This document shows positions 53,379-63,000 of a stretch of DNA of 64,000 nucleotides, piece by piece. The first letter of the stretch is position 1. Each line of letters starts with the position of its first letter. Origin of the DNA: Gyrodactylus bullatarudis (Eukaryota; Platyhelminthes; Monogenea; Gyrodactylidea; Gyrodactylidae); contig SSNU01000182.1 of the NCBI GenBank assembly GCA_012064415.1, positions 1 to 64,000 of the forward strand, written 5' to 3'. The position numbers and the translations under genes were made by a program. Under the pieces are notes generated by a model, which was not told where the DNA came from, did no database searches, and was given only the letters and a program-made list of their open reading frames with translations.

Positions 53379-53418
53379 GAGGCTGAAGAGTATGCCTGAA
53401 ATAAAGCGCTTATTCCTC
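53379..53418 (+). ncRNA. Hammerhead ribozyme at the 3' end of the intact PLE
   Basis: GAGG (53379-53382), CUGAAGA (53383-53389), GUAUGCCU, GAAA (53398-53401), a stem III hairpin AUAA-AGCGC-UUAU, UU (53413-53414), then CCUC (53415-53418), which pairs fully with GAGG. All catalytic positions fit CUGANGA/GAAA/UH; A at the variable N is permitted. Predicted cleavage follows 53414. Stem II is a minimal 8-nt segment, so efficiency may be low or depend on dimeric or loop contacts. Confidence 0.8.
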
Positions 53419-53626
53419 AAAAATTTTCTCGGCATTCTTTCTTATTTATTTAAGAGTTGAGATAATAAAAATTTCTCGTTAATTTGTATTGATACCTTTT
53501 CACTCCTCTATTACTGCATATTAAAATTCATTAATTCAGATGAAATTGAACATAATCGTTTGTATTGTACAATGAATATTGATTATTTGTACGATAATAT
53601 TGTCGAACCTCATCAAGAATATTATT

Positions 53627-53735
53627 GTTAGATTCTAAACTCATGTGGAAGGGGAAATACAACGTTTATCAATCAAATTTACGCTTGTTGTTCTCTAACC
53701 TTCCACATGAGTTAAGAATCTAACAATATTGATTA
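53627..53735. repeat. Hairpin with ~28-bp arms around a ribozyme-like loop
   Basis: GTTAGATTCTAAACTCATGTGGAAGG mirrors CCTTCCACATGAGTTAAGAATCTAAC. The loop (GGAAATACAACGTTTATCAA and following) resembles the 3' half of the repeat at 32820-32850 (CGAAATATAAAATTTATCAA). The 5' half of the hammerhead is replaced by the inverted arm. Confidence 0.65.
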
Positions 53736-53739
53736 TATT

Positions 53740-54290
53740 TCCGCGAATTTTTTTTGAAGCAAATCAATCTTAAATTCAAGAAATAGAATCATGATGTTTC
53801 ACAAACTCAAATATGATATTCTTACCTATGCAATCTAAAATGCGACACCAATTTTAGAAATATATTATGCAAATAAATAAAATGGAATAAATTATTTATC
53901 AATTCTAAATTAAATCGTTGATTTTTATCCTTCTAGATCATGAAAAGCTCTATAAAAACAGTTGATTCATGATTTAGAGAAGATGAACACGTGGTGAATG
54001 AGACAAAATAAATATATATATTTTATATATATCGGCAAACAATCTCTTTTCAAACAAATATACATATGAGTTATTATTAATAATTAATAATCTAATTCAG
54101 CCCACTAAATCATCCCCTCCGAAAGTTAACAAGAAGGTTTCAATCAATATTTTACGGGGCTTACGAGCTCTCCTCGGTTTTGGGGAATTTAGTGTTGGAT
54201 TCTTATCTTCAACCCTTAGGGACTCCAGCCGGGGATTCTGCATAACCGGTAATACGTCAGCATCATGAATTAATCTTCCCTTTGTATCCG
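53740..54290. other. No gene seen
   Basis: AT-rich, with a TATATA-rich dyad near 54010-54035. The sequence just 3' of the integrase (54100-54290) is GC-richer and may be part of the same Gypsy element, but no coding match is clear. Confidence 0.4.
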
Positions 54291-54291
54291 T

Positions 54292-55010
54292 CTATGTGTG
54301 CTCCGAATTCTTAGTTTCATCAATAGGACCTGACCAACGTTTCCCTTCAATAAACACTAGACCCTTTTCCTTCTCACCATCAAGTAGCGCCAAATCCATT
54401 TCGGTATTAGGTCTGAAGATGAAGATTACATCATTTGGTGTGAGCTCTTTAGAATTGGGTGTCGAGTTTCTATGAGCTACAAACTCATTTATAGCTTTCC
54501 TCTTGTTCGTAATCACTGTTTTCGAAAGGAACATTCTTAAATTCCGGATGAGTGACTCAGCAATTCCATTAGATTGATGATTACCAGGCGGGGTTTGACG
54601 TAAAACAATATTCTTGGCTTCTGCATACTCCTTCATCTGGGTGGCAACAAAGTTCGTACCATTGTCTGAAACCAAAATTCTGGGGTATCCAACCAGCTGG
54701 AAGATCTCATGAAGGGCTTCCACAGTGTGCTCCGCTGACAATGATGACAGGATCTTCATTTGAACCCATTTCGAAAAGGCATCCACCAATATAAATACTG
54801 ATCTCCCATCCACATGTGCCACATCTGTTCATACAAACATCACTTTCCGGCCACGTTCCCAGGTTTGCATTTACTCTTCTACTGCGATTTTTATGACAGG
54901 TGAGGCAACTATTGACCCAACGATTGACTTTCTGATACATTCCAGGCCACCAACAACTAAACAGATGTTGAAACGCTAGTTGAATATTTTTCATACCAGA
55001 AATATATATA
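54292..55010 (-). pseudogene. Gypsy/Ty3 integrase fragment
   Basis: Minus frame 54994-54707 carries the zinc-binding end (WWPGMYQKVNRWVNSCLTCHKNR). After a frameshift near 54830, frame 54822-54292 carries the rve core: VDGRSVFILVDAFSKWVQM (first D), YPRILVSDNGTNF (second D) and NHQSNGIAESLIRNLRMFL (catalytic E). The rest is the C-terminal region (TPNDVIFIFRPNT, KRWSGPI). All three DDE residues are present, but the frame break disables it. No LTR, RT or gag adjoins, so it is an orphan fragment. It may belong with the RNase H piece at 23350-23790. Confidence 0.85.
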
Positions 55011-55930
55011 ACTCTCTGCCCTGACCTGGATGATCGGTAAGAAAAAAATGAAAGTTTGTAACTAGAGTCAGAAAAAATGTTTTAACTTGAAACCTAAAAG
55101 CTGATCATTCGAACTTTGAACTCTTCTAGCTCCCACCTATGGCGATGTTTTTGCAGAAAACTTAGGTAAATTGATGAACATGTCAAGCTACATTGAATGC
55201 TGTTTGTTTTATAAAATTTTTTTAAAATCAAATATAGTTAGCATCAAATCTTCAAAATACAGATAACAATTTACTGTACTTTGAAAAAAGAAAGAGAAAA
55301 TTTAAAAGTGAAAATAATCGATTTTGCTATTCTGATTTGGATTCATAAGGAAGACTAGAAAACAAGCGATTTTGACTGGTTGTTGAGATTCTCGATATTT
55401 ATTGCTCATCCAGGTCAAGGCAGAGAGGTATAAATTTCTAGTATGAAAAATATTCAACTAAAGTTTCATCATCTGTCTAATTAACTGTAATAGCGAAAAT
55501 GTACACAATTTTGATTTTCAATCGAATGGTATAAATTGTATCGATTATCACGTTGATACAAGATAGATTTATGCATTAGGAACCCAAATATGAGTTCCCA
55601 ACACTGTTAAACCAAATTAAAGAAATTTTTCAATCAAATTTTGTTTGTTTAATTGAACTTAAATTTATTTCACTTTAAAACCAAATTTCGACAGACTTTA
55701 GAAGAGATTTGAATAAAAACGTGCTCCTTCTAATTAGCATCAAATCTTCAAAAGGTAGACTTAGGATAACTATTTGATTTTTAATAGAATTTGAAAAAAA
55801 GAAGTTGATATGTGAGGGTTTTATTCTCTTTATTTTTGTTGTTGAGATTCTCGTTATATTTCGCTCCAGGGCAGGGCAGAAAGTTATAACTCTGGTATGA
55901 GAAATATACTTTGAGTGCTTTTATCATTTT
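54970..55930. repeat. Inverted/direct repeats with GGCAGAGAG...TATA boxes
   Basis: 54975-55025 (ATATTTTTCATACCAGAAAT, CTCTCTGCCCTGACCTGG) is mirrored at 55405-55465, and a third, direct-to-the-second copy is at 55845-55915. They may delimit one or two small elements (about 500 bp each). No coding sequence was found. 55930-56250 holds no recognised feature. Confidence 0.6.
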
Positions 55931-56257
55931 TTAAATTCAAATTTGAATATATCATCTATCACCATAATTAGATTATTACCATAATAACATTATTCGATTA
56001 TAATGATTTTCTGGGCCATATTTCTTAAAACAACAGAGTTTACTATTTCGGATACAAACTCATTATATTATACAGGTATAACCCAGAGATGGATGTAGAA
56101 AATTAACCCCCTTCCTCACTACACCCAAAATAAATATAAGCGTCCAATATACGGTATATTGCAGGATATATTCTAAAATTAACCAATCAATTTCATCTTT
56201 TTTGATTTAAATTGAGATCCTGTGCAATGAAATTGTAATCATGAAACACAATATGTT

Positions 56258-56390
56258 GCTGATGAGTATGATATGATCCAAAAAGCTTTTGAGGAAGTTA
56301 ATTCAGATTTCATAAAGAATTGTTTTAAAGCTTCTATAATATGGAGCATAAACCAGATTCCACAACAAAATCTAAACAGAACTGTTTAAA
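56258..56390 (+). pseudogene. Pogo transposase C-terminal scrap
   Basis: The sequence encodes YDMIQKAFEEVNSDFIKNCF and KASIIWSINQIPQQNLNRTV-stop, matching the last 45 residues of the pogo transposase at 50017 (YQMLQKAFEEVKTETIKNCF...ALNRTL). It begins directly after a half hammerhead motif CTGATGAGTATG (56258-56269). The downstream 56500-56600 region weakly resembles the pogo right TIR. Confidence 0.7.
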
Positions 56391-56399
56391 TGAATTACT

Positions 56400-57016
56400 T
56401 TGATAAATTAATATTTTTATTAGTTAGGATCTATTTTTTAATTTCTCTTGATACAAAATTAGTTCATGTTTCGAATGACACCTAAGTTCAAATTTATCCG
56501 ATGACTTCTCCCATCTAGCATTGAATTCAGTAATGATGATGATTCATTTGTTTGCTTTGGAGGTAGAGCAAGCTCTTTTCACACCTAGGATATGTTGGAG
56601 AAAAAGATTTAAAAATAATTTATGAGAAACTTTAACTCGATCTAGATAGATTTGAGTGCTCGTATCTTATGCATGCCCCCTTTTTCCCCTCATTCGAAAG
56701 GGAATCTGTTAATCTCTAAGAAAAAGCAGAAACTCGTGAAATTCGTTAAGGAATAGTATTCTAAAATGTCATTATTAAAGGAATTCAATAGGAAAGTTGG
56801 GAAAAACGTTATGGAATTAATTTAATTCTTGAAAAGAAAATTTTATCAACTTTTCGCAAAATTTTAGGATAATAATATTTCACATAGTTTGTGAATGGTA
56901 CAGTAACAGGAATACCGTTCTGTCCTATTCAATGTTTTCTCCACTTTTCATTATTCGATGTGATCAATTGAGGTTTGTAGAAAATGTGGCGTTTTTTGAC
57001 ATAAATCATAGATATA
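56400..57016. other. No gene seen
   Basis: AT-rich sequence outside the large inverted repeat. No coding frame recognised. Confidence 0.4.
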
Positions 57017-58317
57017 TTTTCGTGGGTGCTCCTAAAAAAGGACTCGTGACCTTTCGACATTTGTTTACTCTATAGATTTGTATGTCTACGTGTATTACAT
57101 GATTATTTAATGTTAAGACATAGGAAATACTGTATTTTTCTACTCCCTATGTGAAAGGTAAGTTTTATATGCATTACAAATACACAACCCAATACACACT
57201 ACAATGTAGTGTCACTATACTGTTGGTTTTTTATTTTTGTGAGAAATTTTTCTATTTTTACATAGACATGAAAGTTACCCCCTTAAAGTCAATGAGGTAG
57301 AAATGAACCTTATCAAAACAGGAATTGCGAGAGAAATAAGGAAAAGAGATCAAGTAGCTTATTAAGAACAAAACAAGTTAGTTTTTTCATATCTAAATTG
57401 CAGTTTATTTTAAGAGATAAGAACTTGTGAAATTTTAATCAAAATTTATTTAATCTAAATCAACAAAATTCCATGAAAACTTCTCAGATACCCTCTCTTC
57501 AAGTTTTTTGAAATAAAATTTTCATTTTCGCTTCTCTCCTCGAAAAAGCGCATACAGACCTCAAAAGCTTTTAGAACTCTCTCTTCTCCATCTTCAATTT
57601 TCGGAATAGGTTTTCTTTGGCTCCTATTCAATGCTTCTGCTGTATCCTGACAGTTTATGCTATTCCAACTTCACACAAGTATGCAACAGCATCGAGGTCT
57701 ATATTCTCTTTGTAGCATGATCCAATATTTTTTTTGACCAGCAGGACAATATCTGATTAGGAATTTTGAACCCTTTGGTATGATTTTCACAATTTTACTT
57801 GAAAAAATTTTTAAAGATTTATAAAATTTAACATTAATTCAAATTTACCATTCAAGTTTTCATAGGAGTGAGAATCTTCATTCTCTTTTGAGTCGCCTGG
57901 CTTGATCGAAGCAAAACCAGCTGCAAATCAACTTCATAAGATTTGATTAAACCAATCCCTTGTTGAATTTGTCCCATAGCAACGGAGATTTTGGTGAAAT
58001 CTATCTTCTGGATTTGGAATTACAATATTTTCTTGTTCCTTGATCTTGATCCTGTTTCGTTTAATGAATTCGTCGATAAATGATCTTGAACATTTGAATT
58101 CTTCTAATCCATATCGAGCAGCAATCAATCTGGCTTTGTTCTTTACCTCTGATTTTGTCAAAAGATTTTCCATACAAATTATGTTTAGTTCATTCTCAAT
58201 GATGACAAACTTAGAACCTCTTTCATTGCAAAGTTTGACATGAGTTGCGGGATCGGATCCAAGTTTATAAAAGTATGATCTTGACAATCCGTATTTGGAA
58301 TGAGCTGTATCAAAATT
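57017..58317 (-). repeat. 1.3-kb inverted-repeat arm, left
   Basis: Mirrors 60914-62213 essentially base for base wherever I compared it, including the 117-codon frame, which is identical. Its outer end has ACCTTTCGACATTTGTTTAC and GGGTGCTCC, the terminal-repeat sequence of a Tigger-like element. It contains the transposase exon described at 57934. Confidence 0.9.
57934..58310 (-). pseudogene. Tigger/CENP-B-type transposase DNA-binding exon (left copy)
   Basis: After a TACAG acceptor-like site the frame reads SKYGLSRSYFYKLGSDPATH, a psq/CENP-B N-terminal HTH. It continues with LLTKSEVKNKARLIAARYGL and FKCSRSFIDEFIKRNRI, the second CENP-B-type HTH. No DDE core is in frame after it. Further left (57470-57640, minus) a C-terminal-like segment (RVLKAFEVCMRFFEERSENE) survives. 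The element has lost its catalytic domain, and its protein sequence is identical to that of the right copy at 60920-61296. Confidence 0.75.
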
Positions 58318-58360
58318 TATTTATTTATCATTATTTATTATATATATCTAGCCGGTGTAA

Positions 58361-58400
58361 TAGTCTGACGAGATCCGGTGAAATATAAGCTTTATTACTA
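58361..58400 (+). ncRNA. Hammerhead ribozyme, all core positions intact
   Basis: UAGU (58361-58364), CUGACGA (58365-58371, fits CUGANGA), GAUCCGGU, GAAA (58380-58383), AU-rich stem III, UU (58395-58396), then ACUA (58397-58400) pairing with UAGU. A short ATG frame (MSLSFETKNIFEEARQFF) follows at about 58433, as in PLE pseudo-LTR plus ORF starts at 2100, 28685 and 43908. Together with 53379 and 2021 it is among the best candidates for self-cleavage. Confidence 0.75.
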
Positions 58401-58492
58401 AATATCCACTTGACTTCCAAATCCTCTAAATGAGTCTCTCATTTGAAACTAAAAATATTTTCGAAGAAGCTCGGCAGTTCTTTCCCAACAAA

Positions 58493-58827
58493 TAAAAAAA
58501 AATAAACTTCCATCATGTTTCGAAAACTCTCCGTTGTGGTTCTCAATTTTTTAGTTTCAGAAAAAATTTTAAATAGTCAAGCATTTTGATTTGTTGAAAA
58601 TATTGAAATCATACGCAGATTTGCTCTAATTGAAGGTTATTTCTTTTCAACCAATCAAGATGCTTGACAAATTCAAATTTCTTCTGAAACTAAAAATTGA
58701 AAACCACAACGGAGAATTTTTCGAAACATAATGGAAGTTTATTATTTTCATTTTAAATAGCATCTAATTCCGCCAGATGGTACTAGTTTTTGGTCAAGTT
58801 GTGTATTAAAGAAAAATGGGGTATCCC
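58493..58827. mobile_element. MITE, left-truncated second copy
   Basis: Matches 37300-37645 across its length, including the palindromic centre (CAAGCATTTTGATTTGTTGAAAA / TTTTCAACCAATCAAGATGC). The left terminal 50 bp are missing. It is followed at 58845 by a lone CAGTCAATTTCACACATGATG, the terminal sequence of the Tc1-like family. Confidence 0.8.
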
Positions 58828-58869
58828 TTATACTCATACAGTCAATTTCACACATGATGTCAAAAATAA

Positions 58870-59440
58870 TTTAGATATTCGTAATCCTTGTGAAATTCTG
58901 GAAATTCTAGGTTTTCTAATATTATTTTCTGAAGGATATTGTTTAGTTCGACAGAGTACATAATCAGCTTCCGAATGGCGCATCATTTATTGGTCTCAAG
59001 TGGTTATGGAGACACCCATAATTATTTACCATGCGGCTAAAAATAGAAAATTCTTCCTAAAAACATGATAATTACAATTGCAAATCATGTAAAATCATGA
59101 ATTTTATTATTAATTTATTTATAACTATAGATGCATGATCATTTTTCAAAGGATTTTTTGGTTTAAAATCAAATTTTAAAAATTTATAGGGGTATACATA
59201 TAACTCTTTTATTCGATGGGAAACAAATATATTTTTTGGCATATTTGGAATCAGCGTGAAATTTTATCAGGAAACGTTTATCAAAAAAATATAGATTTTT
59301 CGACTCTCCCCAGTGTAATCAAAGTATAAATTGACCATATTCGGCATTTTTTGCCGATTATGCATAATAGGCAAGAACTCTTAGTACATTTTCCTGGTTC
59401 CAGGAGATACATTGAGAAGGCTTTGGAAAAAGGAGCTAGC
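58870..59440. other. No gene; palindromic motif
   Basis: GACCATATTCGGCATTTTTT and TTGCCGATTATGCATAATAG at 59330-59375 match motifs at 42014-42062 and 2452-2472. Otherwise there is no recognised feature. Confidence 0.5.
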
Positions 59441-59757
59441 CAACAAGAAACTCGAATTTCTAATTTTACGTCAGACTAACATTCAAAGGAAACGGACATA
59501 ACCATGACCTAAGAAAAAAGCTGAACAAACTTGTAAATTAAAATTATAATAGCATACAATTGAAGGTTGTATTCAAAACCATAAATTTGATCAAGTTTCA
59601 GCTTAAAAACAGGCTAAAACCAAGAGAACAATCAAATCTCATTCAATGCTTCGAAGCTAGTTGTGGCGCGAAATACATTGGAAGGATCAAAAGAAGATTT
59701 TCTATAAGAATCCAGGAGCAATTCCATAAGAATAGTTCTTTAATCAAAAAACATTAA
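59440..59757 (+). pseudogene. PLE GIY-YIG fragment
   Basis: Frame 59560-59757 reads KVVFKTINLIKFQLKNRLKPREQSNLIQCFEAS, then CGAKYIGRIKRRFSIRIQEQF. This corresponds to the linker and first part of the endonuclease (VRFIFKTNKMF... YIGHTTRRLEDRVEEH) with the GIY half degraded. The preceding 120 bp (LRLTFKGNGHNHDLRKKLN-like) match the linker in another frame. The sequence is divergent from family 1 and may be a third PLE family. Confidence 0.6.
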
Positions 59758-59789
59758 GGATCAAAACCTTTGCATCCAAAAGAAACTCC

Positions 59790-60901
59790 TTAATGACTTG
59801 TAGTTACCAGGGCAACCCAAAATATGGCAAGGGAAATCTGACTATCATGGAAGAAGTATTGTACCTTAGACGAAAATTTATTTCTGTCAGCCCGTTGAGA
59901 GTGAGAAAAATCGCACAAAAACTAGCCGAGCAGATCAACCTTTTCGGATTTCAATGTTCTTCTCTTTATTGCAGACTAGTAATCAAGCGAGCAAGCATGA
60001 AGTTTAAGAAAGTAAGGTTTGAATAAATTTAATTTTTGTAGCTCTGTGGTACCCAAATCCAAGATTTTACAGATATCAATGAGTTTAATAAAAATTTTCC
60101 GAACATTCAATTTTTTTACTCAGAAGAAAATAGATTCAAAATGTATGAGGTCCCCTGTGTTCTTAACGAATCTGAGAAGAGTCTTCAGGCCAAAGGTAAG
60201 TTTTATTTAAATTTTTTAAGGCAACACTGAAAAATCGGTTAAGCAAAACAAAACGAGGTATACTGCTTTCTTAATGGTCAATGCTCCAGGAGAGAAGAAC
60301 AAACTGATGATCATTGTCAAAAGTCGTAATCCAAGATGGCTGCCGAGACATCAGGGTGATTCGAATTAAAAATCCTTTCACTGGCATAACTTTTATCCAT
60401 TTAAGACTTAACTTTCGAATACGATGCTTCAGAAAAGATGTTCATGGGAAGATGTTACCAGATTGACCATTTCTAAATGTTTCGAAGCCACCAATCTTAA
60501 AGAAAAACGGCTAGAGCGATCTCAAGTCACTGACGATGATTTCGTACTTGAGTTTCTCACAGAAGAAACAGCGAGCAGAAGAAATCCCTTCTTAATAGAG
60601 AAAATTCAGGAGGCAGAAAATTACATGAGGAGGCATCAGTTTCTATCCGATGCATTTAAAAGAATAAATTTTGATTAAAAGTTCTTATCTCTAAAAAATA
60701 ACAGCAGTTTAGATATGAAAAAACAAGCTTGTTTGTTCTTAAAAAGCTACTTGATCTCTTTTCCTTATTTCTCTCGCAATAGAGTAAACAAATGTCGAAA
60801 GGTCACGAGTCCTTTTTTAGGAGCACCCACGAAAATTGTATACTTTAAAATAAAACTTAACTGTACTATTACTAATGTATAGTGCAGCACCTATACTTAC
60901 T
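59790..60901 (+). pseudogene. Tigger-like transposon remnant with ultrashort introns
   Basis: 59793-60010 has a CENP-B-type HTH (SPLRVRKIAQKLAEQINLFGFQCSSLYCRL). 60240-60390 has DDE_1-like TRYTAFLMVNAPGEKNKLMIIVKSRNPRW. 60424-60678 is the C-terminal block with CSWEDVTRLTISKCFEATN. Two 25-nt GT...AG stretches (about 60017-60041 and 60196-60220) separate coding segments and look like introns; the first has an atypical GTTTG donor. The 3' end shares 60682-60776 with 61800-61912, and the terminal 120 bp (60781-60901) recur directly at 62160-62280. The catalytic triad is incomplete and frames are broken. Confidence 0.65.
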
Positions 60902-60913
60902 TAAATAGAATCA

Positions 60914-62213
60914 ATTTTAATACAGCTCATTCCAAATACGGATTGTCAAGATCATACTTTTATAAACTTGGATCCGATCCCGCAACTCATGTCAAACTTT
61001 GCAATGAAAGAGGTTCTAAGTTTGTCATCATTGAGAATGAACTAAACATAATTTGTATGGAAAATCTTTTGACAAAATCAGAGGTAAAGAACAAAGCCAG
61101 ATTGATTGCTGCTCGATATGGATTAGAAGAATTCAAATGTTCAAGATCATTTATCGACGAATTCATTAAACGAAACAGGATCAAGATCAAGGAACAAGAA
61201 AATATTGTAATTCCAAATCCAGAAGATAGATTTCACCAAAATCTCCGTTGCTATGGGACAAATTCAACAAGGGATTGGTTTAATCAAATCTTATGAAGTT
61301 GATTTGCAGCTGGTTTTGCTTCGATCAAGCCAGGCGACTCAAAAGAGAATGAAGATTCTCACTCCTATGAAAACTTGAATGGTAAATTTGAATTAATGTT
61401 AAATTTTATAAATCTTTAAAAATTTTTTCAAGTAAAATTGTGAAAATCATACCAAAGGGTTCAAAATTCCTAATCAGATATTGTCCTGCTGGTCAAAAAA
61501 AATATTGGATCATGCTACAAAGAGAATATAGACCTCGATGCTGTTGCATACTTGTGTGAAGTTGGAATAGCATAAACTGTCAGGATACAGCAGAAGCATT
61601 GAATAGGAGCCAAAGAAAACCTATTCCGAAAATTGAAGATGGAGAAGAGAGAGTTCTAAAAGCTTTTGAGGTCTGTATGCGCTTTTTCGAGGAGAGAAGC
61701 GAAAATGAAAATTTTATTTCAAAAAACTTGAAGAGAGGGTATCTGAGAAGTTTTCATGGAATTTTGTTGATTTAGATTAAATAAATTTTGATTAAAATTT
61801 CACAAGTTCTTATCTCTTAAAATAAACTGCAATTTAGATATGAAAAAACTAACTTGTTTTGTTCTTAATAAGCTACTTGATCTCTTTTCCTTATTTCTCT
61901 CGCAATTCCTGTTTTGATAAGGTTCATTTCTACCTCATTGACTTTAAGGGGGTAACTTTCATGTCTATGTAAAAATAGAAAAATTTCTCACAAAAATAAA
62001 AAACCAACAGTATAGTGACACTACATTGTAGTGTGTATTGGGTTGTGTATTTGTAATGCATATAAAACTTACCTTTCACATAGGGAGTAGAAAAATACAG
62101 TATTTCCTATGTCTTAACATTAAATAATCATGTAATACACGTAGACATACAAATCTATAGAGTAAACAAATGTCGAAAGGTCACGAGTCCTTTTTTAGGA
62201 GCACCCACGAAAA
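60914..62213 (+). repeat. 1.3-kb inverted-repeat arm, right
   Basis: Inverted counterpart of 57017-58317. It is bounded on the left by one copy and on the right by a second copy of the 120-bp terminal sequence (60781-60901, 62160-62280). A TIR end CAGTTAAGTTTTATT beside TA can be proposed at about 62240 (minus sense). Confidence 0.9.
60920..61296 (+). pseudogene. Tigger/CENP-B-type transposase DNA-binding exon (right copy)
   Basis: Identical protein to the left copy: SKYGLSRSYFYKLG after a TTTTAATACAG acceptor, then the second HTH (LTKSEVKNKARLIAARYG, CSRSFIDEFIKRNRI). The stop is at 61296. Downstream 61570-61760 retains an EALNRSQRKPIPKIEDGEER and VLKAFEVCMRFFEE C-terminal segment. In the decayed Tigger copy at 59790 the corresponding interval carries the DDE core, so the catalytic part is deleted here. 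Confidence 0.75.
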
Positions 62214-62447
62214 TTGTATACTTTAAAATAAAACTTAACTGTACTATTACTAATGTATAGTGCAGCACCTATACTTACAAAGTTTAACTAGAAATATTTC
62301 GTTCTAGGTGCTTAGGTTGTATATCCCACAAGAACGTCTTATCCGGTAATGGATTAGCCCATGTCGCTGAATGTTACACCGAATGGATCCCACCGAGACT
62401 GGTACGAAAGAAACTTACAAAGCATTTAGAAATAATTTAAGTATACA

Positions 62448-62520
62448 TATATGGTAGACATACGCGCGTTTCGTCCTTTTTCTGGACTCATCAGTATGCC
62501 ACAACCTGGGATTTGAACCT
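62448..62520 (-). mobile_element. Ribozyme SINE remnant: B box plus hammerhead
   Basis: On the minus strand, a B-box-like GGTTCAAATCC (62519-62509) precedes GGCAUA, CUGAUGA (62494-62488), a strong stem II GUCC/GGAC with a 7-nt loop, GAAA (62472-62469), CGCGCG and UA. Stem I can pair GGCA with UGUC (one wobble). The core is intact. The order B box then hammerhead matches the SINE at 3811-3925, but no A box is visible here. The GC-richer stretch 62290-62440 may be its body. Confidence 0.7.
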
Positions 62521-62579
62521 ATATTTCTAGTTTTACTATTACTTAATGAATTTTATGAATTCCAAAACGAATTTCATAT

Positions 62580-63000
62580 CTTCCTTAACGAACTGCAAAA
62601 GGGTATATATATACACTTTTCATAGTGAAGGAAATTAGATATACTCTTTTTTTTGTTTGGTTTGAATCTCGAGTTAATTTATTTTTTTAATTCAAATAAA
62701 CTCATTCTTCTTGATATTCGGTGAATTTTTGATTTCTCCTTGTATTCTATATCGATCATGGAGACTAGAATGACCTTGAGGAGTTAGGCACTTTTTGATC
62801 AGTAGAAGGCTTGATCTCTCAGAACCTTTATTGATTCGTATGGTAACATTTTGGCGACTTTCATAGACCATTCGGGTTTTTGAGGATTTCAGTATTCTGC
62901 ACAAAATTCAACAACGCATCGTGACATCATTTTGGAGAGAAAAACTTTCATGAAGTCATTTTATGTATGTTTTATGAATTTGCATACATCTTAACTCTCA
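62580..63000 (-). pseudogene. LINE 3' end remnant
   Basis: Minus frame: VEFCAECWNPEKPEWSMKV-like phrase near 62930-62860, then KCLTPQGHSSLHDRYRIQGEIKNSPNIKKNEF (62780-62692), matching the end of the LINE ORF at 24400-24720. A decayed 3' UTR follows to about 62580. Confidence 0.7.
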
